Positions 56,396 to 64,000 of a DNA stretch of 64,000 nt are shown in pieces; the stretch's first letter is position 1, and the number at the start of each line of letters is the position of its first letter. The DNA is from Paenibacillus assamensis DSM 18201 (GTDB lineage: Bacteria > Bacillota > Bacilli > Paenibacillales > Paenibacillaceae): NCBI RefSeq assembly GCF_000422445.1, contig NZ_AULU01000003.1, forward strand, positions 617,596-681,595, given 5' to 3'. The translations under genes were made by a program, and so were the position numbers. Under the pieces are notes generated by a model. It was not told where the DNA came from, did no database searches, and saw only the letters and a list, made by a program, of their open reading frames with translations.

Positions 56396-57145
56396 TTATA
56401 TATGCATCAACTGCCTAAATTCTTTAACTTTACTTCGACTAACTGGCACCTTCGCATCCATATCACGCAGACGCAACAAATAAGTATTGTTGAACCATGG
56501 AACGATTTCATGAATTTGTGACAAATTGACGGTGTAGGAACGATGACAACGATAGAAACGATCTTGAGGCAGCAGCGCATGAAAATCTGAAATACTCATC
56601 GGCATCTTATACATACCGCTCTTCGTGAACACGTTCGTTACCTTCTCTTGAGCTTCTGCATAGTAGATGTCATCGCTGCTCGTCACAATATACTTGTCAT
56701 TTTTCAGCAAATTAATGCGCTTTTCCTCTGACCTTTGCCTACTTTCCACAGCATTTGAACTTTGTCCTGGCTTTTGATGTTCTCGATCAAAAGTAGTCTC
56801 CAACTTACGTAACATGGCAGCAATTCGCTTCTCGTCATAGGGTTTCAAAATATAATCAAAAGCTTCTAATTCAAATGCTTGAGCAGCATGTTCCTTATAA
56901 GCGGTCGTAAAAACAACATAGGGCTTGCGTGCGAACTTACTTATATTAGTCGCAAGCAGCATGCCGTCTAACGATGGAATATTAATATCGAGAAAAATCG
57001 CATCGACTTCCTTCTCTTGTAGAAATTTAAGCACATCAAGACCATCCTCGAATCGATCCACGATTTCAATGTGACTATGTTTGGTAATCAAATACTCCAG
57101 CTCTTCGCGGGCTAATATTTCATCTTCCACGATTATGGCTCTCAT
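56396..57145 (-). CDS. LytTR-family response regulator (YpdB-like)
   Basis: The 249-aa protein has a receiver domain ([13 protein letters not shown]; phospho-acceptor Asp in [21 protein letters not shown]; lysine in [10 protein letters not shown]) and a C-terminal LytTR DNA-binding domain from about 145 ([44 protein letters not shown]). It overlaps the kinase gene by four bases. It probably activates the adjacent OFA transporter gene. Confidence 0.9.
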   Translation of the reverse strand: MRAIIVEDEILAREELEYLITKHSHIEIVDRFEDGLDVLKFLQEKEVDAIFLDINIPSLDGMLLATNISKFARKPYVVFTTAYKEHAAQAFELEAFDYILKPYDEKRIAAMLRKLETTFDREHQKPGQSSNAVESRQRSEEKRINLLKNDKYIVTSSDDIYYAEAQEKVTNVFTKSGMYKMPMSISDFHALLPQDRFYRCHRSYTVNLSQIHEIVPWFNNTYLLRLRDMDAKVPVSRSKVKEFRQLMHI

Positions 57146-58785
57146 CTTGTCTCCTTCTGTACGTCAAAAAAGATATTCGTTCCTTGATCCAATCGCTCTA
57201 CCGTAACGCCATGCCCGAAAATAAGCTTCACACGCTTGTGCACATTGAAAAGACCAATATGGTTCGATGGAACTCGCTCTTCTTTCACCTGTTCAATCAT
57301 ATCTTCACGGATACCCACACCTGTATCCTGTACGCCAATCCGAACGTAATCTTCTGTATCTTTGACATAAATGGTAACCGTTCCTGGGCCCTTCTCCTTC
57401 AATATACCGTGGACAATCGCATTTTCAACCAACGGTTGAATAATAAGACTGGGAATCTTCACAGCAACTTCATCCACATCATAAACAATGTGTAGGCGAT
57501 CTCCAAAGCGTGCCTTTTCAATTTCTATATAATTTCGAACTTGCTCCAATTCTTGATGAATATCGATCAACTCATCCGTAAGCTCCAAATTATAACGCAA
57601 ATAGCCCGATAAGTTGACGAGTAACTCCCTCGCTTGATCCGGCCTTGTCCGAATCGACGAGCCAATCGCATTCAACGCATTGAACAAAAAGTGGGGCTGA
57701 ATCGTTGTCTGCAACGCTTTAAGCTCGGCTTTATTCGCCATCGCCTTAATTTCTTCCACACGAGAGACCTCCATTAGCGTCGAAATAATCTGGGACAAAC
57801 CGACAGCCATCGTCTGCAGCGGATACGTAATTTTATGTGCTTTTCGATAATAAATCTTCAACGTACCAGTAACTTCTTCCCGCTCTTTCAGCGGGATAAT
57901 TAAAACGGATTGAACACCCGGCAGCGCATCATCCAACGCATGGTTGCTTATCATGAACTCCCCACTCCGTATCGTCTCTTTGGTCATATCACTAATGATC
58001 TCATGCCGAGATTGATAACGTTCTTCTCCATAACCAACATAAGCGAGCACAGTCGAAGCATCCGTAATGGCTACCGCATCGGCCTGAATATCATATTTAA
58101 TAATGGAACAAATTTTATGCAACGATTCTGGATTGATCGAGCGAAAATAAGGTAATGTTTTATTCGCAATATCCAAAGCTAGCTTCGCCTGCTGCGCAGC
58201 AATACCTTCTCGTTCACTTTCCACATTTTGTATTAACAAAATGATTAATCCCACATTCAATTGACCTAGAATCATCGGTATGGCAATTTTGGATACAATG
58301 TCTACTCCTAATGCTGTAGGCTGCGCCATGAAAATAATCAACAGCATCGTTAATGCCTCGCAGGCCATCCCGGCAAAGATACCGACAAACCATCGCTTCG
58401 CTTTAGGCGTTAGCAAATAAATATAGCCGGATACGAGCCCCGCAATAATACTCGTGATGAGACAAGGAATCGAAGTTACCCCGCCGATATCGATAAGGTA
58501 GCGATGGATACCAGACACCACTCCCACGACCATGCCGACCCAAGGCCCGAATAAAATACCTCCAGCCATAATGACGATGATCCGTACGTTTACCAATGAG
58601 CCTTCCACATCGATTCCTGCATAGGTACTAAAAAGCGCGAAGGCACAAAATAAAATCGTCACAACCGCGAACTCCCTAGGTGTCTGCGATTCTTTTTGCA
58701 GTATTTGCCTAAAACTCGAAATACGAGTTAATAAAAACAAAATAATTAGCAATAATGCCGCCCGCTCAAAGAGCTGAAGCAGCAT
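57142..58785 (-). CDS. LytS-type sensor histidine kinase (YpdA-like)
   Basis: The 547-aa protein has an N-terminal 5TM-5TMR_LYT sensor ([18 protein letters not shown]), a GAF domain at about 205-345, the His-kinase phospho-site in [16 protein letters not shown] and a HATPase domain ([18 protein letters not shown]). The nearest strong ribosome binding site (GGGAGG) is about 25 bases before the ATG at 58785, and the only nearer upstream codons in frame are unusual (ATA), so the start is uncertain. It is paired with the LytTR regulator. Confidence 0.88.
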   Translation of the reverse strand: MLLQLFERAALLLIILFLLTRISSFRQILQKESQTPREFAVVTILFCAFALFSTYAGIDVEGSLVNVRIIVIMAGGILFGPWVGMVVGVVSGIHRYLIDIGGVTSIPCLITSIIAGLVSGYIYLLTPKAKRWFVGIFAGMACEALTMLLIIFMAQPTALGVDIVSKIAIPMILGQLNVGLIILLIQNVESEREGIAAQQAKLALDIANKTLPYFRSINPESLHKICSIIKYDIQADAVAITDASTVLAYVGYGEERYQSRHEIISDMTKETIRSGEFMISNHALDDALPGVQSVLIIPLKEREEVTGTLKIYYRKAHKITYPLQTMAVGLSQIISTLMEVSRVEEIKAMANKAELKALQTTIQPHFLFNALNAIGSSIRTRPDQARELLVNLSGYLRYNLELTDELIDIHQELEQVRNYIEIEKARFGDRLHIVYDVDEVAVKIPSLIIQPLVENAIVHGILKEKGPGTVTIYVKDTEDYVRIGVQDTGVGIREDMIEQVKEERVPSNHIGLFNVHKRVKLIFGHGVTVERLDQGTNIFFDVQKETR

Positions 58786-58898
58786 TGTGAACTCATAGCC
58801 TATTGTCCTTACCTCCCGTTATGACAAGCTGTTGTTTGCTTATTTTATCTAAGTTTGATCTGTTTTTATGCTTCAAACCGCACAATGGAATGGAGCAG

Positions 58899-58933
58899 AT
58901 GGGCTGAACCTAGTAAATATTAGATCAGCCCAT
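58899..58933 (-). terminator. Hairpin after the polysaccharide deacetylase gene
   Basis: ATGGGCTGA (58899-58907) pairs with TCAGCCCAT (58925-58933); the tail is only weakly U-rich. Confidence 0.5.
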
Positions 58934-58986
58934 TTACTAATGAATTGTCATGCTGTGTTTTATTTCATCCTATAGAATAGAACTCA

Positions 58987-59913
58987 TTACAACCGCTCAT
59001 CCTTCCAAAAATTACTCATAAAATGTTCCCCTTCTTGATAAACAGCAAATTCGTAACCTTCATCTTTATAAAAATCGATAATGTCCTGTAGTGCCTCTAG
59101 TGTTGTCTCTTTTTCGTGTAACAGTACGATTTCGACATCTTCAGTCGTTGTGCTTTTCACTTGTTCCACAATGCCATTAGGGTTTCCTTGCAGTTTCCAG
59201 TCTTTCGAATCGATTGTCCAATCCCATACTTTCAAATTGGCATCTGCCGTTTCATTACGCAGCGAATCTTTTAGCCCAGGTTTTGAACCGTACGGGGGAC
59301 GCACTAATGTTGGCGTTACTCCCGTGATTTCACCGATAAGTGCCGAGCTTTCCTTCATTTCATCCACAAACGCGCCCTGCTTATACAGCTTGTTATAGTC
59401 GTGCGTCATACTGTGTGCTCCCACATAATGTCCTTCCTCCACGGCTCGCTTTACTTCATCCTGCCATTCAACATTGTTTAAGTTAGTGCCAACCATAAAA
59501 AATGTTGCCTGAACCTCATTTTCCATCAACAAGTCGAGGAAATCATCCGTCAAACTCGTAGGTCCATCATCAAACGTCAAGTATACGACTTTATTAGACT
59601 TCATCGTCGACTTCTGAGCACTCTTTGGAGCTTCCGTTTTCTCCGTTAGTGATAGAACGTTCGTTTCTATTTCAATTGTTGAATTCTGATTGTCCGGTGG
59701 TGTCTCGGTTCTCCCTGCTAAAGGTGGAGCACTCGTTACTACTTCAACGGTTTCCTCATTTACGGATAATTGCTCTGGAGAAACCGTTCGCATTATTCCT
59801 GCTGCAACATTGGTAAGTACGATAAGGATAATAATAAATCCTAACCCCAATACGACATTCTTCCGTATGCGTCTTTTCCTCTTAGCTGCTGCTCGATGTT
59901 GCTCCCTTCTCAA
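58987..59913 (-). CDS. Membrane-anchored polysaccharide deacetylase (CE4)
   Basis: The 308-aa protein has a basic N-terminus and one membrane anchor (about 17-40), a low-complexity linker with repeated LTEKTEAP-like text, then a NodB domain: LTFDDGPTSLTDD, HSMTHDY and RPPYGSKPG. It should deacetylate peptidoglycan or another N-acetylated glycan outside the cell. No ribosome binding site problem; the start has AAGGA. It is a single gene. Confidence 0.87.
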   Translation of the reverse strand: MRREQHRAAAKRKRRIRKNVVLGLGFIIILIVLTNVAAGIMRTVSPEQLSVNEETVEVVTSAPPLAGRTETPPDNQNSTIEIETNVLSLTEKTEAPKSAQKSTMKSNKVVYLTFDDGPTSLTDDFLDLLMENEVQATFFMVGTNLNNVEWQDEVKRAVEEGHYVGAHSMTHDYNKLYKQGAFVDEMKESSALIGEITGVTPTLVRPPYGSKPGLKDSLRNETADANLKVWDWTIDSKDWKLQGNPNGIVEQVKSTTTEDVEIVLLHEKETTLEALQDIIDFYKDEGYEFAVYQEGEHFMSNFWKDERL

Positions 59914-60131
59914 TTTTCATTCCGTCCTTTCCTTGCTGATTATAGTTCAATGACTCTAGTAAACCTGTAATCTACCTAGGCTCTCTCCATATCGAAGCGA
60001 TAAGTAAATTACAGCTAGAATAGAGAGCTTATATCTTCTGTAGATCACTATAATAGTTAGATGTAGCTAAAGTATGATGGAGATGTAAACAAGTTGTCAT
60101 GCCCTTGTAATTTTTTGTCGACACTAAATAA

Positions 60132-60179
60132 AAACACCGCTATTACGTAGCAATCAGATGCTCCGTAATAGCGGTGTTT
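60132..60179 (-). terminator. Strong terminator after the 39-aa peptide gene
   Basis: A perfect 16-bp stem (60132-60147 with 60164-60179) with a 16-base loop is followed by UUUUUAUUU on the minus strand. It overlaps the peptide stop codon by two bases. Confidence 0.85.
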
Positions 60180-60297
60180 AGAGTAAAAAAGGATTCTCTA
60201 TCATTCCGAAATAACTGTTCGGGCTTCCAGCGTGGCTGAGAACTTGCTGACCAAATAAAAGCAAGACACTTAATAAGCCCATCGTTACTTTTTTCAT
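60178..60297 (-). CDS. Short secreted peptide candidate (39 aa)
   Basis: The frame MKKVTMGLLSVLLLFGQQ is followed by VLSHA and then the tail GSPNSYFGMIENPFLL. GGAG lies nine bases before the ATG and a very strong terminator follows the stop. The layout (two Lys, 14-residue hydrophobic core, A-x-A-like cleavage site, 16-residue tail) is that of exported signalling pre-peptides such as Phr or PapR-type, but no receptor gene (Rap, PlcR, Rgg, NprR) lies in the window. It could also be a small secreted structural peptide. Confidence 0.6.
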   Translation of the reverse strand: MKKVTMGLLSVLLLFGQQVLSHAGSPNSYFGMIENPFLL

Positions 60298-60419
60298 TTT
60301 AATAGTCTCCAGTTGCTCCTCTGCTTTTATTTTAGGATGCTCTAAAAGAATGAAATAGTAGACAATGATTACTTTTTATAGTAGTTCTATGACTTTAATT
60401 AAGATGTCCAAAGCGGAGC

Positions 60420-60509
60420 CTAAGAGTAAGAAATAACTATAAATAAAAAAACCATCGTTATTAGCGTAACAATAGTCTCAAGAATAGACTGCTGCGAATT
60501 TCCCGCCAT
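60420..60509 (-). CDS. Possible 29-aa membrane peptide
   Basis: The frame MAGNSQQSILETIVTLITMV continues FLFIVISYS and ends at 60420. It would form one membrane helix and lies on the same strand 122 bases before the 39-aa peptide gene. There is no clear ribosome binding site (only AAAG), and a hairpin with a U7 run (60454-60473) overlaps the frame, so it may be a chance frame over a terminator. Confidence 0.25.
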   Translation of the reverse strand: MAGNSQQSILETIVTLITMVFLFIVISYS

Positions 60510-60643
60510 GCTTTGAATATTTATTTAACCATCTTCTGATTAGCTGTTAACTGAAACAGAAGAATTACAAACATTGGGTCTGTCTAAAAAGTTATTTTTA
60601 CGATTTTTCAAGCCCATTAGGAGCTGAATTTAGCCTATAAAAA

Positions 60644-60683
60644 AGGACCTCATCCTCCACTTGGCGGTAGAGGATGAGGTCCT
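60644..60683 (-). terminator. Strong orphan hairpin
   Basis: A 14-bp perfect stem (60644-60657 with 60670-60683) is followed by a U-run on the minus strand. No identified minus-strand gene ends here. Confidence 0.6.
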
Positions 60684-60813
60684 GCTATTTAGATACAATC
60701 AATAAACGCATATTCACAACATCTGTGCATTTATTAAAAAGTCGTATCACGCCACCTCCCCTACCTCAAACCCCCAAAGCAAATAAAGTCGCCCTACAAA
60801 TCAGAGTAATATC

Positions 60814-60825
60814 GGGGGGGGGGGG
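60814..60825. repeat. G12 homopolymer tract
   Basis: Twelve consecutive G's lie in a non-coding stretch between two hairpins. It could be a slippage-prone site or a sequencing length error. Confidence 0.9.
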
Positions 60826-60892
60826 AATCAAAGAAAAGCTTCATTTATCAAGGGGATTGGCGGATTGTTTGTCCCGCTCCAAAGGTGAAAAG

Positions 60893-60938
60893 AGCCGAGG
60901 AAAACAGAAATGGATACCTGAGTTTCGCTCGGCTTTTT
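60893..60938 (+). terminator. Plus-strand terminator-like hairpin, no gene before it
   Basis: AGCCGAG (60893-60899) pairs with CTCGGCT (60928-60934), with an AAAC/GTTT inner extension, followed by TTTTT. It has no plausible plus-strand gene upstream, so it may be a remnant of a lost one. Confidence 0.5.
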
Positions 60939-61012
60939 GATACGCCTCTATAAGCTATAGGTCAACTTTATAAACCTTGGAGAACTTTAATTCATCTTTA
61001 CAACTGTTCAAA

Positions 61013-61030
61013 GAAAATAAAGTATTAGAC
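61013..61030 (-). repeat. Dispersed copy of the GTCTAATACTTTATTTTC repeat
   Basis: The plus strand reads GAAAATAAAGTATTAGAC, the reverse complement of the tandem unit at 61646. It is the leftmost of eight copies in this region. Confidence 0.8.
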
Positions 61031-61102
61031 CGGAGATGTTGATCATATGAGTTTTAATATTGCTATCGAATCAAACATCTTTGTCTTTGATATTATTGCT
61101 AC

Positions 61103-61471
61103 TCAGTTATTAAATAGTAATACTAAATGAATAGCCGCAAGGATTCCCATTGGATAAATAATTGTTCTTGAAAAAGTATTTTTAAATTCATTACGGGGGT
61201 GCTTTTCAAAAAATAGGTGCAGGATTGCATGTATGATTAAAAATAAATCTAGGACCCAAAAAGTAACTGTCTGATATTTACTAAAAAGTAAATAGAGTAT
61301 TATTGTGTAAAGAGGAAGGTGAATAAATGTGAATACTTTATAAGCTTTAGAATCTTCCATATCCTTAAGCACGATGAACAATCTCCACTCAGAACGTCTT
61401 ATCGCATCCATTTCGTGCAAGAGAAATAAAGATAAGTTTATCAAGAATAACATTAGCAAGAGATCAGGCAT
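61103..61471 (-). CDS. DUF6713-like four-helix membrane protein
   Basis: This 122-aa protein is highly hydrophobic with about four helices. It has the conserved-looking LLHEMDAIRRSEWR near the first helix, a pattern I associate with DUF6713, and a late second charged loop (FFEKHPRNEFKNTF). The function is unknown. AGGGGG precedes the ATG. It stands alone amid repeats. Confidence 0.6.
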   Translation of the reverse strand: MPDLLLMLFLINLSLFLLHEMDAIRRSEWRLFIVLKDMEDSKAYKVFTFIHLPLYTIILYLLFSKYQTVTFWVLDLFLIIHAILHLFFEKHPRNEFKNTFSRTIIYPMGILAAIHLVLLFNN

Positions 61472-61645
61472 AAAAAAGCCCCCTACAATTTTATTACTTT
61501 ATGTTACTACACCCTAATAAATAAAGAGATCAAAATATAAATCGGACACAACATTATCACATTTGGAAAACCATGTCCTGATTATTTGAAAACCCATACC
61601 ATTATATATTAGGCTTAACGGCTTGTTAGTTTAATCACTGGCCGC

Positions 61646-61725
61646 CAGTCTAACACTTTATTTCACAGTCTAGTACTTTATTTTTCGGTCTAATACTATA
61701 TTTTACAGTCTACAACTTTATTTTC
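61646..61725 (+). repeat. Four tandem 20-bp repeats, CAGTCTAAYACTTTATTTT type
   Basis: Units at 61646, 61666, 61686 and 61706 each have exactly 20 bases and share CRGTCTA...ACT.TATTT, differing at a few positions. There are no spacers, so it is not a CRISPR array. The 730-base gap 61472-62200 holds nothing coding. Confidence 0.85.
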
Positions 61726-61899
61726 ACGTAACAACTGGAACACCTACCTCATCCAACAGTAAATATCTCTTTTTATTATCATTTAGAATTACTTCTTGTA
61801 CTCTCACAGCGTCACTCCCAACGAAAGCATTTATCCTCAATATATTAAATAATTTATACTAATTTTATAAGCCATAGTTAATAATTCTATTAAACAAAA

Positions 61900-61945
61900 A
61901 AATAGAGGAGATTAGCTCATATATTGAACTAAACATCCTCTATTT
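61900..61945 (-). terminator. Hairpin with U-run, no gene assigned
   Basis: AAATAGAGG (61900-61908) pairs with CCTCTATTT (61937-61945) and is followed on the minus strand by seven U's. It may be a second terminator for the CBASS operon. Confidence 0.5.
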
Positions 61946-61963
61946 ACGTTACTACAATTAACC

Positions 61964-62024
61964 TAGTCTAACACTTTATTTTCTTCTGACAACATCTGTT
62001 CGAAGAAAATAAAGTATTAGACTG
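61964..62024. repeat. Inverted pair of the 20-bp repeat forming a 23-bp hairpin
   Basis: One copy (61965-61983, plus) faces another (62005-62023, minus). With flanking CTTC/GAAG they form a stem of about 23 pairs with one mismatch and a 15-base loop. Confidence 0.8.
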
Positions 62025-62127
62025 GAGTTGTTGCTGTAGCGCGGTTTTCAGGTTTGAAAATCGGCAGCTTTTGAGAAATAAGTTGTAGACTGAACATCAA
62101 ACAAAATCATATGGACTTCCAAACTGA

Positions 62128-62146
62128 GAAAATAAAGTGTTAGACT
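62128..62146 (-). repeat. Dispersed copy of the 20-bp repeat
   Basis: GAAAATAAAGTGTTAGACT on the plus strand is a further minus-oriented copy, 55 bases from the CBASS effector stop. Confidence 0.8.
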
Positions 62147-62182
62147 CTGAGTATGCATTTTATATTGATAGATTTATTTCCA

Positions 62183-62210
62183 AAAACCTTGAGTGTACGC
62201 TCAAGGTTTT
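62183..62210 (-). terminator. Terminator of the CBASS operon
   Basis: An 11-bp perfect stem (62183-62193 with 62200-62210) with a U-run overlaps the stop of the effector gene. Confidence 0.75.
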
Positions 62211-62791
62211 AAAAACTCCATTGTTCCATAATTTAATCTACCTCTACCAGTGTAATAACCCCCTTCAAGTTTTTTTTGGTCTCTGGAGAGCGTTAACCGA
62301 GTAAATCCACGATGTATTTGCATTGTAGGTACAGAGTTGTAATTAGGTTCATTTTGGTATTCGTAACTTAAAACATAGCCTTCTGCATTAGTAGTCATAA
62401 TTGATGAAGTGATGCTTTTTGACCGTGATGTACCATTATTAAATACAACGCACATTCTAGTCCAAGTTTGTATTATTTCAATGGTTCCTGGTTTTTGGTT
62501 TGTGTGTCCATCATAAGAACTTAAAAAATGTCCATCCCAAGTTCCATTAAAATTAGGCGTTTGAATTAGATTTATTTTAGCAAACCACTTCCACTTCCAA
62601 AAGAAGTTATCAAATAACTTGTAGTAAATAAAGTAAAACCCCATAACAGCAGGTGCATCAACATACCAAGGAATAGACAGGCCCATCATTTCTATTAACT
62701 TGGGTAATAACCAAGCAGATAAAATGCTGATAATAGCTAAATAAAATGGAATGTTAATTCTTTCGTTGGAATCAGTTGAGTATGAGTGCAC
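62201..62791 (-). CDS. Cap15-like CBASS effector (2TM, beta-rich)
   Basis: The 196-aa protein has two N-terminal membrane helices (about 14-35 and 43-65), then a beta-strand-rich domain (NFNGTWDGHFLSSYDG; GYVLSYEYQN; LEGGYYTGRGR) like the SMODS-associated 2TM beta-barrel effector Cap15. In CBASS it is activated by a cyclic nucleotide and disrupts the inner membrane to stop phage spread. The start is GTG at 62791, two bases after the CD-NTase stop, with GGGGG eight bases before it. Terminator overlaps its stop. Confidence 0.8.
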   Translation of the reverse strand: MHSYSTDSNERINIPFYLAIISILSAWLLPKLIEMMGLSIPWYVDAPAVMGFYFIYYKLFDNFFWKWKWFAKINLIQTPNFNGTWDGHFLSSYDGHTNQKPGTIEIIQTWTRMCVVFNNGTSRSKSITSSIMTTNAEGYVLSYEYQNEPNYNSVPTMQIHRGFTRLTLSRDQKKLEGGYYTGRGRLNYGTMEFLKP

Positions 62792-62793
62792 TT

Positions 62794-63642
62794 TTATTTC
62801 CCCCAGTCATTCCATAGCTTAATCATTGAAGTTAAAAACTTCTGTGCATTTTCAGGATTCCATTGCTCTGGAGAGGGTCCAAATAGCATTGTTTGCTCAT
62901 TCTGACAAACGAAAGCATCAAAATCAGCCTTGTGTAACCAGTTTAAAATTTCAAACATCGATTGGTTGTACGTATTTTTAAAATTGTTATTCGTAACATT
63001 ATAAAGAAGACCTTCTATGAAATAACCCGGTGCAAGGGACTTATCAAACAAATCTCTATTATCCATATAAGTACGAGCATTTTTAAATATACGGATCATA
63101 TGCTTATACATTTGGTCAGTAATCTGGTTCTTAGAGACACCATTGTCATAATGGACTTTGGGATAGTTGACTACAAAACGGTTTTCTGTTGATGTCCAAA
63201 AACATATTCCTTCTACATAGTCAGACTTATTTGAAACTCCAGTATATCGTTTATAGCGGCGGTATTGCGCACATGGAACTACATCAGCCGGCAATCTTCC
63301 GTTACTAGGTAAGATTTTGATTGATTTATTGCCGACCTTTACATACGATTTACCGAAATAATTCTCTAAAACAGTGATAAGGTCTGATTTAAAATCTTTC
63401 CATTCGTACGTAGCAGAAGAATGTTGTGATGTGTATGTCTGTTTTTCATTTTCGCTTAAATTGCTCAAATCTCTATAAAACGTACTATTAAGCTGAACTA
63501 CGATATCCACATCTGAATCCCCACGGATATTAGTAGAATTTTTATACGACCCTTGCAGATATATTTCAAACGACTTTCCTTTTAAAACTGTGCTTTCACT
63601 AATGACATCTCTTATTTTTTCGTGTGTCAACTTAGACGTCAC
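62794..63642 (-). CDS. CBASS CD-NTase (cGAS/DncV-like nucleotidyltransferase)
   Basis: The 282-aa protein has the polymerase-beta-like active site: GSYKNSTNIRGDSDVDIVV (GS followed by D-x-D) at about 39-57, the third Asp in LPADVVP and the helical C-terminal half of the family. It should make a cyclic di- or trinucleotide on phage infection and signal to the Cap15-like effector. The start is the GTG at 63642 with AAAGGAG five bases upstream; the frame is open into the IS element but that part is antisense IS sequence. There are no Cap2/Cap3 genes, hence type I. Confidence 0.82.
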   Translation of the reverse strand: MTSKLTHEKIRDVISESTVLKGKSFEIYLQGSYKNSTNIRGDSDVDIVVQLNSTFYRDLSNLSENEKQTYTSQHSSATYEWKDFKSDLITVLENYFGKSYVKVGNKSIKILPSNGRLPADVVPCAQYRRYKRYTGVSNKSDYVEGICFWTSTENRFVVNYPKVHYDNGVSKNQITDQMYKHMIRIFKNARTYMDNRDLFDKSLAPGYFIEGLLYNVTNNNFKNTYNQSMFEILNWLHKADFDAFVCQNEQTMLFGPSPEQWNPENAQKFLTSMIKLWNDWGK

Positions 63643-63663
63643 AATCGCTCCTTTGGATCGGCT

Positions 63664-64000
63664 ACACTTAGTTGGACAGAAAAAATAAGGGCTAGTAGAA
63701 TAAGAGCAATATAACAAGGAGCGGATCTACTATGCCAAGACAAAGACGTACATTTACTGCTGAATTTAAGAGACAGATGGTTCAGTTATACGAAAATGGA
63801 AAAGCAAGAGCAGCTATTGCAGATGAGTACGAACTAAGTGCTTCTGTACTAGATCGCTGGATTAAGCAATACCAGCAGTCAGGATCATTCTCAGAGAAAG
63901 ACAATCGGTCTACTGAAGAGAATGAACTTATTGCATTACGTAAAGAAAATGAACGTCTTAAAATGGAGGTGGACATTTTAAAGCAAGCAGCGCTGATCAT
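63664..64000 (+). mobile_element. IS3-family insertion sequence, left end
   Basis: TTAGTTGGACAGAAAAAATA at about 63668 resembles the left terminal repeat of IS3/IS150-type elements, followed by orfA. The exact boundary (about 63664-63670) and the right end cannot be fixed in this window. It lies only about 20 bases before the CD-NTase start codon. Confidence 0.65.
63732..64000 (+). CDS. IS3-family transposase OrfA, 5' part (cut by window end)
   Basis: The open frame has 89 codons and continues past the window. It starts MPRQRRTFTAEFKRQMVQLY, contains the OrfA helix-turn-helix (ADEYELSASVLDRWIKQY) and the leucine-zipper-like end ELIALRKENERLKMEVDIL. AAGGAG lies before the ATG. OrfB should follow beyond 64000. 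Confidence 0.88.
   Translation, partial: MPRQRRTFTAEFKRQMVQLYENGKARAAIADEYELSASVLDRWIKQYQQSGSFSEKDNRSTEENELIALRKENERLKMEVDILKQAALI

Noticed and set aside
60674..60940. 88-codon plus-strand frame
   Set aside because: It runs through two hairpins and the G12 tract, has no ribosome binding site and no family resemblance.
61047..61130. 27-codon frame after a GGAG in a repeat copy
   Set aside because: It overlaps the end of the DUF6713-like gene, is very short, and other repeat copies have no ATG there.
61646..61725. Possible CRISPR array
   Set aside because: Units abut each other with no spacers, differ from one another and no cas gene is present.
63643..63717. N-terminal extension of the CD-NTase frame
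   Set aside because: This part is antisense to the IS end and precedes a good GTG with its own ribosome binding site.

Overview
The window looks like a chromosomal segment of a low-to-moderate GC, spore-former-type Firmicute, most likely a Paenibacillaceae member (Paenibacillus or a close relative). Reasons: strong AGGAGG-type ribosome binding sites, many GTG/TTG starts, a KhtTU potassium antiporter, a copper-amine-oxidase-N stalk-domain protein, PerR-type boxes, and a large NRPS/PKS locus with a Firmicute-type fused peptidase/exporter. No rRNA, tRNA or CRISPR array was seen.

Region 1 (1-25.4 kb) is housekeeping and stress genes: two unknown proteins (the first cut by the window edge), khtT-khtU, a secreted stalk-domain protein, a RarD permease, a D,D-carboxypeptidase, glutaminase, a 2',3'-cyclic nucleotidase, a Nudix hydrolase, 3-methyladenine glycosylase I, a FAD/Rieske oxidoreductase, an EamA permease behind an internally deleted serine hydrolase pseudogene, a MarR/quinone reductase divergent pair sharing a 22-bp palindrome, SRPBCC, GNAT and DUF1801 proteins, ahpC-ahpF behind two PerR-like boxes, an isochorismatase-type hydrolase, a HAD phosphatase, and a GntR-ABC-permease operon.

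Region 2 (25.5-54.9 kb) is the main interest: an 11-gene hybrid NRPS / trans-AT PKS operon read leftwards from a promoter near 51.68 kb to a terminator near 25.5 kb, flanked by asnA and a second macrolide-type glycosyltransferase. The first enzyme is C-A-T-E with a hand-read adenylation code DLTKIGEVGK, the asparagine type, so it should build N-acyl-D-Asn. A 1057-codon serine peptidase fused to an ABC exporter matches the prodrug-cleaving, ZmaM-type (type II) peptidases that remove acyl-D-Asn on export, and asnA next door would make the asparagine. The assembly line continues with C-A-T plus half a C domain, a free AT, KS-KR-ACP, and KS-ACP fused to a BtrH/C39-like cysteine acyltransferase domain. 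There is no thioesterase. A free ACP, a radical SAM/SPASM enzyme, a second BtrH-like protein lacking an evident nucleophile, and a GT2 glycosyltransferase complete the operon. The inferred logic is: build an acyl-D-Asn-masked aminoacyl-polyketide, hand it over through the BtrH-like domain to an amine or sugar acceptor, glycosylate it, export it and unmask it outside.

Region 3 (54.9-60 kb) has an OFA-family MFS transporter beside a LytS/LytTR two-component pair, which resembles the YpdAB/YhjX pyruvate-response arrangement, and an anchored polysaccharide deacetylase.

Region 4 (60-64 kb) is accessory DNA: two very short candidate peptide genes (39 and 29 aa), several strong hairpins, a G12 tract, a DUF6713-like membrane protein, eight copies of a roughly 20-bp repeat (four in perfect 20-bp tandem register), and a two-gene type I CBASS (CD-NTase plus Cap15-like effector) whose upstream region is abutted by an IS3-family element cut by the window end.
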